A stretch of 6,184 bases of DNA from an uncultured Muribaculum sp. (GCA_947573015.1 CANPDS010000162.1:1-6184), one strand, 5' to 3'. Counted from the first letter of the stretch, positions 1 to 5,915 are shown. A program made the numbers and translations. The notes: generated from the sequence alone by a model not told the origin.

Positions 1-334
1 CATCGCTCACCTGCTCTTCCATGCGGAAAGACGTGCTTTCATAGCGGCGACGGCGCTCCTGCTCTTCCGATATATTCACTTCCACTTCCTCGAAGCGCAC
101 GTACTCACCCTCATCGGGATGGAATACCTTGCGCACCGCTTTGCGACGCCGGCGACCTTTGGAGGTGTAAGTGCCAGAGCCGGAAGTAGTGTCGGCACCA
201 TTGCCATACCCTCCGAATGCCGCAGCTTGTCCCTTCACATGACGGTATGCCCGGAAGAGAGCCGCTCCCAGACGGATTACCGGGAATAGCACAAAGACCA
301 GCAGAGCCAGAAGTAAGAATTTGAATAATATCAT
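1..334 (-). CDS. DUF4834 family membrane-anchored protein, C-terminus cut by window edge
   Basis: I read this frame by hand. It starts with ATG at 334-332 and stays open to the left edge (111 full codons), so the stop lies outside the window. Residues 3-26 are a hydrophobic segment (MILFKFLLLALLVFVLFPVI), either a membrane anchor or an uncleaved signal. A Gly/Ser/Thr-rich linker follows (about 40-58), then a basic run RRRRK (61-65) and a KVFHPDEGEYVRFEEVEV stretch (69-86). That last stretch resembles the conserved K-x-F-x-x-D-E-G-E-Y-V-x-(F/Y)-E-E core I associate with DUF4834. An Arg/Glu-rich charged tail comes after it. The layout predicts a small inner-membrane protein with a cytoplasmic or periplasmic charged tail; its biochemical function is unknown. 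It begins 32 bp after the pssA stop on the same strand, so it is very probably the third gene of the psd operon. A role linked to phospholipid synthesis is only a guess from position. Confidence 0.82.
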   Translation of the reverse strand, partial: MILFKFLLLALLVFVLFPVIRLGAALFRAYRHVKGQAAAFGGYGNGADTTSGSGTYTSKGRRRRKAVRKVFHPDEGEYVRFEEVEVNISEEQERRRRYESTSFRMEEQVSD

Positions 335-366
335 AAGTCAGACACGAAACTTGGTGGAGCGGTACG

Positions 367-1068
367 TCAGTTGCGGGATGGCAGCAGAGAAAGGATGATG
401 TAGAAGATGATGGTCCATCCTAGACCGGGTACTCCCTCCAATATTACAAACAACACAGCGGCGAGAATGATTACGTAGCGGCGAAGATTTTCCTTAAAAT
501 TAAAATTCTTGAACTTAAGCGAGAACATTTTCATGCCGGTGGCCACCATCAGCAGCGACATGATGATGATAAGAACTGCCATGGGCCAGTGGCCAATGTA
601 GGTGTGGGATGTCATCCATGCGATTGCACCAATCCAAAATATGGCATTGGCCGGTATGGGCATTCCCAAAAATGATGTAGTCTGGCGGTCGTCGATATTG
701 AAGCGTGCCAAGCGTAGCTCACCCATAAGTGGAATGAAAATGGCGATGAACGGCATCCATTGTGGTCCGTCCTGAAGTGCCATGAGATTATACACAAGCA
801 TTCCGGGTGCCACACCGAAGCTCACCAGATCGCTCAGAGAGTCGAGCTCTTTGCCAAGATTGGAATAGGCATGGAGCATTCTTGCTGATGCACCGTCGAA
901 GAAGTCGCAGACTGCCGATATCGCTATACAGATAAAAGCCCATTGATAGCATGGCAGTCCCCATAGCTGAGTGTAGAAATGAAATGAGGAGATTATGGCC
1001 AGAGAGCCGAAAAAAAGACTCAGACAGGTTATGGTATTGGGAATTTGAGCTATGATTTTGCGTAACAT
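367..1068 (-). CDS. pssA: CDP-diacylglycerol--serine O-phosphatidyltransferase
   Basis: This is an integral membrane enzyme that joins CDP-diacylglycerol and L-serine to give phosphatidylserine and CMP, the committed step towards phosphatidylethanolamine. The CDP-alcohol phosphotransferase signature D-x2-D-G-x2-A-R-x8-G-x3-D-x3-D is complete: Asp55, Asp58, Gly59, Ala62, Arg63, Gly72, Asp76 and Asp80. In this family the aspartates bind the metal and the last one acts as catalytic base. PssA-type motifs follow: SDLVSFGVAP (79-88), RLARFN (119-124) and FLGMPIPANA (133-142). Several hydrophobic segments cover the rest, including about 10-30, 41-55, 84-98, 105-118, 138-156, 160-178 and a long C-terminal one from about 196. 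The length of 233 aa is normal for the Gram-positive/Bacteroidetes type, which is unrelated to the E. coli PssA. It sits 77 bp after psd and 32 bp before the DUF4834 gene, all on one strand. No key residue is missing. Confidence 0.96.
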   Translation of the reverse strand: MLRKIIAQIPNTITCLSLFFGSLAIISSFHFYTQLWGLPCYQWAFICIAISAVCDFFDGASARMLHAYSNLGKELDSLSDLVSFGVAPGMLVYNLMALQDGPQWMPFIAIFIPLMGELRLARFNIDDRQTTSFLGMPIPANAIFWIGAIAWMTSHTYIGHWPMAVLIIIMSLLMVATGMKMFSLKFKNFNFKENLRRYVIILAAVLFVILEGVPGLGWTIIFYIILSLLPSRN

Positions 1069-1119
1069 GCGTTATAGCTTGATAGGTTCTTGGAGTTGGT
1101 TATGGAGCTTTATTGGCGT

Positions 1120-1142
1120 GGTGCATCCGCTTCGGTGGCACC
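1120..1142 (-). other. Small hairpin between psd and pssA
   Basis: The 77-bp gap after the psd stop contains a near-symmetrical hairpin. It has a 5-bp outer stem (GGTGC/GCACC), a 2x2 internal mismatch, a 3-bp inner stem (CCG/CGG) and a 3-nt loop. No T-run follows on the minus strand, so it does not look like a terminator. It could be an mRNA processing or stability element, or chance. Confidence 0.3.
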
Positions 1143-1145
1143 GGC

Positions 1146-1811
1146 TTACTGCAATCGGGCTACGGGGGTGATGCCACCTGTAGTCGTATCGCCAAGTTTT
1201 ACCAGAATCTCGGTGCCGAGAGGCAGATATAGATCTACTCTTGACCCGAATTTGATGAAGCCCATATGATTGTCGATAGAGGCGACTTCACCGGGACGGG
1301 CATAGGTGACAATACGTCGAGCCAGAGCTCCTGCTACCTGACGCATTAATATGACAGAGCCGGATGTGCTGCGGATAGCTACGGTGCTGCGTTCGTTTTC
1401 TGTGCTCGATTTCGGAAGATAGGCCGAAAGGAAACGTCCCGAATGGTGCTTTACATAGAGCACCTCGCCATCTACAGGAAACCAGTTGGCATGGACATTC
1501 AGTACGGACATGAACACGGACAGCTGTATGCACCGGCAATGCAGGAATTCATCTTCGAATGTTTCTTCAAGAGCCACGACTTTTCCATCGGCAGAGGCTA
1601 CAACCACATTGTCGCGGTCGCCTTTGAACTGTCGGCGTGGTGAGCGGAAGAAATTCAGTACGAGCAGATAGATTATGGCCGAAACACCGGTAAATGTGGC
1701 CGGGATAGCGGCAGGGCGAATGAAAAGCCATGCCGGTATGTTGATTACCAGCAAGATAAGGAGGAGTATGATGAGTATATTAAGTCCCTCGCGGTGTATC
1801 TTTACTTTCAT
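1146..1811 (-). CDS. psd: Phosphatidylserine decarboxylase proenzyme, short Bacteroidetes-type
   Basis: This pyruvoyl enzyme decarboxylates phosphatidylserine to phosphatidylethanolamine and would use the product of the neighbouring pssA. I place the start at 1811 (MKVKIHREGLNIL), giving 221 aa. The same frame is open for 44 more codons upstream, but that extension is unlike the family and runs over the predicted promoter at 1842-1873. Residues 10-32 and about 39-54 are hydrophobic membrane segments. Conserved landmarks are the ADG at 74-76 (Asp75), NVHANWFP at 105-112 (His107), the LPKSSTENERST block (132-143) and MGFIKFGSRVDLYLP (183-197). In the last block, Gly189-Ser190 is the expected self-cleavage site: Ser190 becomes the pyruvoyl group of the short alpha chain. 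The Asp and His match the residues proposed to drive autocleavage. It is the first gene of the leftward psd-pssA-DUF4834 operon, and the length fits the short archaetidylserine/phosphatidylserine decarboxylase subfamily. Confidence 0.95.
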   Translation of the reverse strand: MKVKIHREGLNILIILLLILLVINIPAWLFIRPAAIPATFTGVSAIIYLLVLNFFRSPRRQFKGDRDNVVVASADGKVVALEETFEDEFLHCRCIQLSVFMSVLNVHANWFPVDGEVLYVKHHSGRFLSAYLPKSSTENERSTVAIRSTSGSVILMRQVAGALARRIVTYARPGEVASIDNHMGFIKFGSRVDLYLPLGTEILVKLGDTTTGGITPVARLQ

Positions 1812-1841
1812 TACGCTATAATTCAAGTAGTATAATGAGCA

Positions 1842-1873
1842 CAAAGATAACCTATTCTTATATAATGTCCAAA
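1842..1873 (-). promoter_or_regulatory. Bacteroidetes-type promoter of the psd operon
   Basis: On the minus strand a TTTG (1873-1870) is followed after 20 bp by TATCTTTG (1849-1842). This is a full match to the Bacteroidetes consensus: TTTG at -33 and TAnnTTTG at -7. Transcription would begin near 1835-1838, leaving a leader of about 25 nt before the psd ATG at 1811. That supports the 1811 start over the longer reading. Confidence 0.75.
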
Positions 1874-1981
1874 TTTTTTCAGTTTGATGGCGTGTGTATA
1901 ATAGTATGGTAATGTGATGTATGGATTTGCTTTTATGGCGCATTGGGTGGGGGTAGATGGCGAAGAAATTGAAAAATTAAA

Positions 1982-2005
1982 TTTAACAGATAATATTTTG
2001 TTAAA
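1982..2005. promoter_or_regulatory. AT-rich dyad, possible operator
   Basis: TTTAACA (1982-1988) and TGTTAAA (1999-2005) form a perfect 7-bp inverted repeat around a 10-bp spacer. It ends 4 bp before the -33 element of the promoter candidate at 2010-2039, a typical position for a dimeric regulator site. AT-rich DNA makes chance dyads fairly common. Confidence 0.35.
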
Positions 2006-2009
2006 AAAT

Positions 2010-2039
2010 TTTGGAGATATTAAAAATTGACTAATTTTG
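2010..2039 (+). promoter_or_regulatory. Upstream rightward promoter candidate
   Basis: TTTG (2010-2013), 18 bp, then TAATTTTG (2032-2039) fully match the Bacteroidetes -33/-7 elements, with a spacer slightly shorter than that of the psd promoter. Initiation near 2046 would give a leader of almost 290 nt before the DUF3575 gene. In such AT-rich DNA a chance match is possible. It competes with the nearer candidate at 2205-2237. Confidence 0.4.
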
Positions 2040-2156
2040 CAGCTGATTCTAAAATAAAGATAGATAATTTAGCGATGAAGCAGGACAATTGACAATAAAA
2101 GAAAAATAGTCCTATACTCTTTATCAGCTTACGAATTTTGTGAAATATTAACCTTG

Positions 2157-2204
2157 CTGCAGAGGTGCGTCAATTCACGATCGGAATTGAAGTATGCTCT
2201 GTAG
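2157..2204. repeat. Two-part inverted repeat upstream of the DUF3575 gene
   Basis: The inner arms TCAATTC (2170-2176) and GAATTGA (2184-2190) are perfectly complementary around a 7-nt loop. The outer arms CTGCAGAG (2157-2164) and CTCTGTAG (2197-2204) pair over 8 positions with one G-U. The dyad ends directly at the -33-like ATTG of the promoter candidate at 2205-2237, so in DNA it could be an operator. If transcription starts upstream near 2046, it would be a leader hairpin. Confidence 0.5.
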
Positions 2205-2237
2205 ATTGATTATAAAGATAGTTTAAAGATAGTTTGG
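2205..2237 (+). promoter_or_regulatory. Probable promoter of the DUF3575-DUF3868 transcript
   Basis: ATTG (2205-2208), 21 bp, then TAGTTTGG (2230-2237) match the Bacteroidetes -33 (3 of 4) and -7 (7 of 8) elements. Initiation would fall near 2244, leaving a leader of about 90 nt. The main support is comparative. The string TTGAT-N14-AAAGATAGTTT (2206-2235) recurs with identical spacing in the promoter of the fimbrillin gene (4307-4336). Confidence 0.55.
2214..2235 (+). repeat. Perfect 11-bp tandem repeat AAAGATAGTTT x2
   Basis: AAAGATAGTTT occurs at 2214-2224 and again directly at 2225-2235, with no mismatch. The second copy contains most of the predicted -7 element. A third copy lies at 4326-4336, in the fimbrillin promoter. 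The duplicate could be a second regulator site or a second, phase-shifted -7 box. Confidence 0.85.
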
Positions 2238-2333
2238 CTTAAGAAGAATTGAGGTTGTGACAGATGCGCCTGCATGTGTATGGTTTTCTGTCGCTAAGAT
2301 GTTCTTAACCTTCTAACCTAATGTAACAGCACC

Positions 2334-2906
2334 ATGAGATTAAAGTGCATGATAAGTCTCTTGGCTGTGTTGTCATCGCTGATACTAAATGATGTAGCAG
2401 CACGTGACGATGTGGCTCTGAAAACCAATCTACTGTACGATGCTACGTTATCACCTGATCTGGGTGTTGAGGTAGGGTTGGCAGCTCGTTGGACCATCGA
2501 CATCAGTGGGAACCTTAACGGGTGGACAGTCAATGACCGTAGTTGGCGACATTGGCTTGTGCAGCCAGAACTTCGCTACTGGCTATGTGAGCGTTTTAAT
2601 GGACATTTTTTTGCTGTCCATCTGTTTGGCGGCGAATACAATTTCCGGAATATCAGATTCCCGTTCAAGACATTTGCCGATACTAAGGAAAGCCGTCATT
2701 ACGAGGGTTGGTTTATCGGTGCGGGCATAGCCTATGGCTATCAATGGGTGATATCACGCCATTGGAGTGTAGAGGGGGAAGTAGGTCTCGGATATGCTTA
2801 TAGTCCTTATCGGCTATATGGCAACTGTGCCCGATGCCTTAAGAAAGGCCATCGCAATTATGTCGGTCCTACGAAATTGGCCGTCAGTGTTATATATGCT
2901 TTCTGA
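2334..2906 (+). CDS. DUF3575 family predicted outer-membrane beta-barrel protein
   Basis: This 190-aa protein starts with a signal peptide (about 1-23: basic start, hydrophobic core, V-A-A before Arg24). The start at 2334 gives a complete signal sequence; Met6 is a weaker alternative. The mature part has DUF3575 landmarks: ALKTNLLYDATLSPDLGVEVGL (28-49), the aromatic block HWLVQPELRYWLCERFNG (73-90), HYEGWFIGAGIAYGYQW in the middle, and GPTKLAVSVIYAF at the end. Alternating hydrophobic and polar strands, glycine turns and a terminal Phe190 fit a small beta-barrel inserted by the BAM machinery. The known family has no enzymatic role assigned. It usually sits beside DUF3868 genes and fimbrillins, as here, so a role in surface-fibre secretion or anchoring is a reasonable inference. 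The stop lies 2 bp before the next gene's first possible ATG, so the two are cotranscribed. One odd point is a CARC-x4-H element (Cys165, Cys168, His173) near the C-terminus, possibly a disulfide or metal site in a loop. Confidence 0.88.
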   Translation: MRLKCMISLLAVLSSLILNDVAARDDVALKTNLLYDATLSPDLGVEVGLAARWTIDISGNLNGWTVNDRSWRHWLVQPELRYWLCERFNGHFFAVHLFGGEYNFRNIRFPFKTFADTKESRHYEGWFIGAGIAYGYQWVISRHWSVEGEVGLGYAYSPYRLYGNCARCLKKGHRNYVGPTKLAVSVIYAF

Positions 2907-2908
2907 AA

Positions 2909-4255
2909 ATGTATGTGGCCATGAATAGATTAGGATCAATAATTATGACTATGGCAGCGGTGATGCCATGTACGGCTTTCGCTTCGGTTGCTGATGGTGT
3001 GACCGGGACTCCTCTGCTTGATTCAATTAAGGCAGGCGTTGCGACCGACCGTTTTCACATCGCCATGGCGATTAACTTTGACAGAGTCAAAGTTAATACT
3101 AACCTAAAAGTAATCTACACACCCCTTCTTATAGGTACGGAGAGTGGCGATACAGCCACGTTTACTCCTGTCATGCTCACCGGGCACCGACAGCATATAT
3201 TGCATTCGCGGGCAGATCATGGCTTTAAAGGCATTGAATTGCAACGCGACAACGGTAAGCCACAGAGCATTGACTATGCATCGTCGGTATCATATGAGCC
3301 ATGGATGGACAATTCCATGCTCTATCTTACCGACGATCTTTGCGGATGCGGAGAGATAATGAGCCGAGAGCGTGTGCCTCTGCTGGCGATTGCCCCCACA
3401 CCTGAGCCTGAACCTGTGGTGCTCGAATGCTATCTCACTCCGGAGGTAGAAGCCGTGAAACATCGTGCTGAAAAAGGCCGTGCCTTCATCGATTTTCCGG
3501 TAAACCGCACCGAGCTTCATCCTGATTACCGCCGTAACACACAGGAATTGGGTAAGATATTGGCTACAATACGTCTTGTACTTGAGAACAGTGATCTTGA
3601 GATAACACGGGTAGGCATACATGGCTATGCTTCTCCGGAGGGTTCGTATGCCAACAATACACGTCTTGCCTCGGGACGTGCCCGCACTCTTGCCGACTAT
3701 GTAAAGGCTCTTGCCGGACTTGACGATGTGGCTATGACTGTAGAGTCGACTCCGGAAGACTGGGCCGGCCTGCGCGAGTATGTCGATTCGACACACCTAA
3801 CTTCGCGCGATGGATTGCTCGCTCTTATAGATTCTAATATGGAACCGGATGCGAAGGATGCCCGTATGAGGCGCGAGTATCCATCCGACTATGCATTCCT
3901 TCTGAAAGATGTGTATCCGGCACTGCGACACTCTGATTATGAGGTAGAGTACACCGTGCGGCCATTCAATCTGGAGGAGGCACGCGAGATGTTGCGCAAG
4001 GACCCACGTAAACTCAGCCTTCACGAGATGTATATGGTAGCGCAGTCCTATCCGGCAGGAAGCGATGAGTTTAACGAGGTGTTTGAGGTTGCTGTCAGGA
4101 TGTTTCCCGACGATGCCGTTGCCAATCTAAATGCTGCTGTCGCTGCTGTCAACCGTGGTGACACGGTGTCTGCACGCCGCTATGTGGCCAAGGCTGATAG
4201 TCTGCCTCAGGCCTCGGAGGTGCATGCCGCCATTGAGCGTATCGAGGAGCAATGA
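2909..4255 (+). CDS. DUF3868 protein with OmpA-like domain and TPR-like C-terminus
   Basis: This is a 448-aa envelope protein. A signal peptide covers about residues 1-25, with likely cleavage after AFA. The start is uncertain: Met5 at 2921 (MNRLGSIIM) gives an equally good signal, while 2909 lies only 2 bp after the previous stop. Residues about 45-165 form the DUF3868-type region (INFDRVKVNTNLKVIYTPLL at 55-74, CGCG at 145-148). A Pro/Glu hinge follows (164-169). Residues about 190-285 form an OmpA-like fold, with IDFPVNRTELHPDYRRN at 194-210 and GYASPEGSYANNTRLASGRA at 239-258. In OmpA proteins this fold binds peptidoglycan, but the usual Asp/Arg pair is not obvious here. Residues about 355-435 look like TPR helices (AVRMFPDDAVANLNAAVAAVNRGD). 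The protein probably bridges the DUF3575 barrel to the cell wall or to fimbrial subunits in the periplasm. That role is inferred from domains and context and has not been demonstrated. Confidence 0.85.
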   Translation: MYVAMNRLGSIIMTMAAVMPCTAFASVADGVTGTPLLDSIKAGVATDRFHIAMAINFDRVKVNTNLKVIYTPLLIGTESGDTATFTPVMLTGHRQHILHSRADHGFKGIELQRDNGKPQSIDYASSVSYEPWMDNSMLYLTDDLCGCGEIMSRERVPLLAIAPTPEPEPVVLECYLTPEVEAVKHRAEKGRAFIDFPVNRTELHPDYRRNTQELGKILATIRLVLENSDLEITRVGIHGYASPEGSYANNTRLASGRARTLADYVKALAGLDDVAMTVESTPEDWAGLREYVDSTHLTSRDGLLALIDSNMEPDAKDARMRREYPSDYAFLLKDVYPALRHSDYEVEYTVRPFNLEEAREMLRKDPRKLSLHEMYMVAQSYPAGSDEFNEVFEVAVRMFPDDAVANLNAAVAAVNRGDTVSARRYVAKADSLPQASEVHAAIERIEEQ

Positions 4256-4305
4256 CAGTATGCGTCCGTATTGCATCTGATACCTTATCTCTATTCTTGC
4301 ATCTT

Positions 4306-4338
4306 TTTGATATCACACAATGACGAAAGATAGTTTTA
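4306..4338 (+). promoter_or_regulatory. Promoter of the fimbrillin gene
   Basis: TTTG (4306-4309), 21 bp, then TAGTTTTA (4331-4338) match the Bacteroidetes -33 fully and the -7 at 7 of 8 positions. Initiation near 4345 leaves a short A/T-rich leader of about 30 nt. The bipartite string TTGAT-N14-AAAGATAGTTT (4307-4336) is identical in sequence and spacing to the one upstream of the DUF3575 gene. The fimbrillin can therefore be transcribed apart from the two genes before it. Confidence 0.68.
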
Positions 4339-4373
4339 AAGTCTTATAATCTCTATTTTAAATTAACATTTCT

Positions 4374-5915
4374 ATGTACTACAAAAGTTTTTTTGCTGCG
4401 GTCATGTCCGCAATGATGCTCGTAGGCTGTAGCAGTGATGACATGCCTCAGGCTGCTCCCGGTGCTGACAACTCTACATCTACAGGCAACAGCTATGTCA
4501 ACATTTCCATCAATCTTCCGACAGTCAACGCAGGCATTGCACGTGCCGGTCAGGAGAATGATCAGTTTGACGACGGTGATCAATCCGAATATGCAGTAAC
4601 ATGCGCCCATCTGGTAGTATTCAAGGGAGCCACTGAAAGTGGTGCTACTATTTCAGGAGTATATCCTATTGATAATCTTAAACCGTGGAATATTAGCGGC
4701 ACTACTACTGACAATATCACATCTACTGCACAGACTGTACAGCAAATCAGTGAGACTCAGGCTGATGCTGCCAAAGGACTGTGGATGATGATTGTGCTTA
4801 ATGATCCCGATGCATTGGCCCACTTTACAACCGACAAGACATTCAATGATCTGACAACATCGGCCAACAGCACATATTCAATGCGCTCGGAAAAGGGATT
4901 CTATATGGTGAACGCACCTCTTTATAACAAGGGCGTTCCCCAGACTCTTGTAAAGCTCGATGCCACTAAAATTTTCAATACCGCAGCTGAGGCGAGTGCC
5001 AAGCCGGCTACTGATATCTATGTGGAGCGTGGTGTAGCAAAAGTGACTGTTTCCGTGGCATCAAATCTTAATATCAAGGACACGGATGTAAAGATCAATG
5101 TGGCCAAGTGGGGTCTCGGAGTCACCAATACAAAGACATATCTTGTGCGTAACATCAGCAATTATGATAAATGGGCGGCTCTTACCAACAGCTCACGCTT
5201 CTATAGCGCAACTTCCAACCGTATATATTGGGCAGTGGATCCTAATTACAGCGAGTATTCTGCTGATTTCGATAATCTCAATACCCTTCCTGATGTAGAT
5301 ATCACAGAACCTGCATATTGCCTTGAGAATACATTCAATGTGGCTAATATGAATCAGAATCAGACCACACGTGTGGTATTTGAGGCTACTGTCGGAGATG
5401 GCGAGACATTCTTCACCGTAGGATCGTCATCAAAGATGTACAAGGATCAGGATTTGGTAAATCTCATCATTTCGCAGGCAGTGGCTTGTGTGGACGGGAA
5501 GGACAGCAGCGACAAATATTCCGTATCTCTCGATGATATGAAAGCCAATGCCGGCGTGTATGAACTTCAGATTTCTGATGTGACTTACGATGGGGAAAAC
5601 CTTACAGGCAAAGAGGTTGCCGCGATCGGCTCACTCGACACATATAAGGGTGGCGCATGCTATTATGTGGCACGTATACAGCACTTCGGCGATACATATA
5701 CACCTTGGTCTGTCGGTGATGATACTTACGGCGATGTTGATCCCTCCGGCAAATATCTTGGCCGCTATGGTGTGGTACGCAACAACTGGTATGAACTTTC
5801 TGTAACTGGCGTTAAAGCGCTCGGAACATCTACCGTGCCAGATCCTAAGACAACTACTGACGACGAGAACGAATCGTTTATCAACTTCAGTGTCAACATG
5901 CACTCCTGGGCATAG
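4374..5915 (+). CDS. Mfa1-type major fimbrial subunit (fimbrillin) lipoprotein
   Basis: This 513-aa protein has a lipoprotein signal peptide, MYYKSFFAAVMSAMMLVGC, with Cys19 as the lipidated residue. The following SSDD resembles the acidic export signal that sends Bacteroidetes lipoproteins to the cell surface. Fimbrillin landmarks come in order: FDDGDQSEYAV (65-75), VERGVAKVTV (217-226), AYCLENTFNV (314-323), GGACYYVARIQHFGD (426-440), YLGRYGVVRNNWYELSV (461-477) and a terminal strand, ESFINFSVNMHSWA (500-513). In Porphyromonas gingivalis Mfa1 and FimA, a trypsin-like protease removes the first strand and the subunits then polymerise by strand exchange (type V pili). Arg57-Ala58, just before the FDDG block, is the matching candidate cleavage site. 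The length fits the Mfa1 family. It has its own promoter and terminator, so it is probably a single-gene transcript. No anchor (Mfa2/FimB-like) or tip gene follows within the window. A minor or tip subunit cannot be excluded, but the overall layout fits a shaft subunit best. Confidence 0.9.
   Translation: MYYKSFFAAVMSAMMLVGCSSDDMPQAAPGADNSTSTGNSYVNISINLPTVNAGIARAGQENDQFDDGDQSEYAVTCAHLVVFKGATESGATISGVYPIDNLKPWNISGTTTDNITSTAQTVQQISETQADAAKGLWMMIVLNDPDALAHFTTDKTFNDLTTSANSTYSMRSEKGFYMVNAPLYNKGVPQTLVKLDATKIFNTAAEASAKPATDIYVERGVAKVTVSVASNLNIKDTDVKINVAKWGLGVTNTKTYLVRNISNYDKWAALTNSSRFYSATSNRIYWAVDPNYSEYSADFDNLNTLPDVDITEPAYCLENTFNVANMNQNQTTRVVFEATVGDGETFFTVGSSSKMYKDQDLVNLIISQAVACVDGKDSSDKYSVSLDDMKANAGVYELQISDVTYDGENLTGKEVAAIGSLDTYKGGACYYVARIQHFGDTYTPWSVGDDTYGDVDPSGKYLGRYGVVRNNWYELSVTGVKALGTSTVPDPKTTTDDENESFINFSVNMHSWA

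Larger units (their letters stand above)
1874..2333. other. AT-rich divergent intergenic region between psd and the DUF3575 gene
   Basis: This stretch has no supportable gene; it contains only frames of 5-14 codons beyond the spurious upstream extension of psd. It is clearly richer in A/T than the flanking genes. It holds an AT-rich dyad (1982-2005), a consensus-like promoter (2010-2039), a larger dyad (2157-2204), an 11-bp tandem repeat (2214-2235) and a second promoter candidate (2205-2237). It separates a housekeeping lipid operon from a surface-fibre locus, so most regulation of the latter probably lies here. Confidence 0.8.

Noticed and set aside
1120..1142. A terminator between psd and pssA.
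   Set aside because: The hairpin has mismatches and no T-run after it on the minus strand, and the two genes belong to one pathway.
2214..2235. A CRISPR-like repeat.
   Set aside because: There are only two directly abutting 11-bp units, with no spacers and no cas genes.
1842..2237. An invertible promoter (phase variation) was considered, since Bacteroidales surface loci often have one.
   Set aside because: I found no pair of matching inverted repeats of useful length flanking a promoter, and no recombinase gene in the window. The dyads seen are local and short-looped.
2264..2308. A 14-codon frame (MRLHVYGFLSLRCS) just before the DUF3575 gene, a possible leader peptide.
   Set aside because: It has no run of one regulatory amino acid, no ribosome-binding feature and no coupling to the next start. 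Frames this short occur by chance.
3290..3796. A 168-codon open frame on the minus strand inside the DUF3868 gene.
   Set aside because: It is fully antisense to a well-supported gene, cysteine-rich with no family pattern and no promoter. It looks like a codon-bias shadow.
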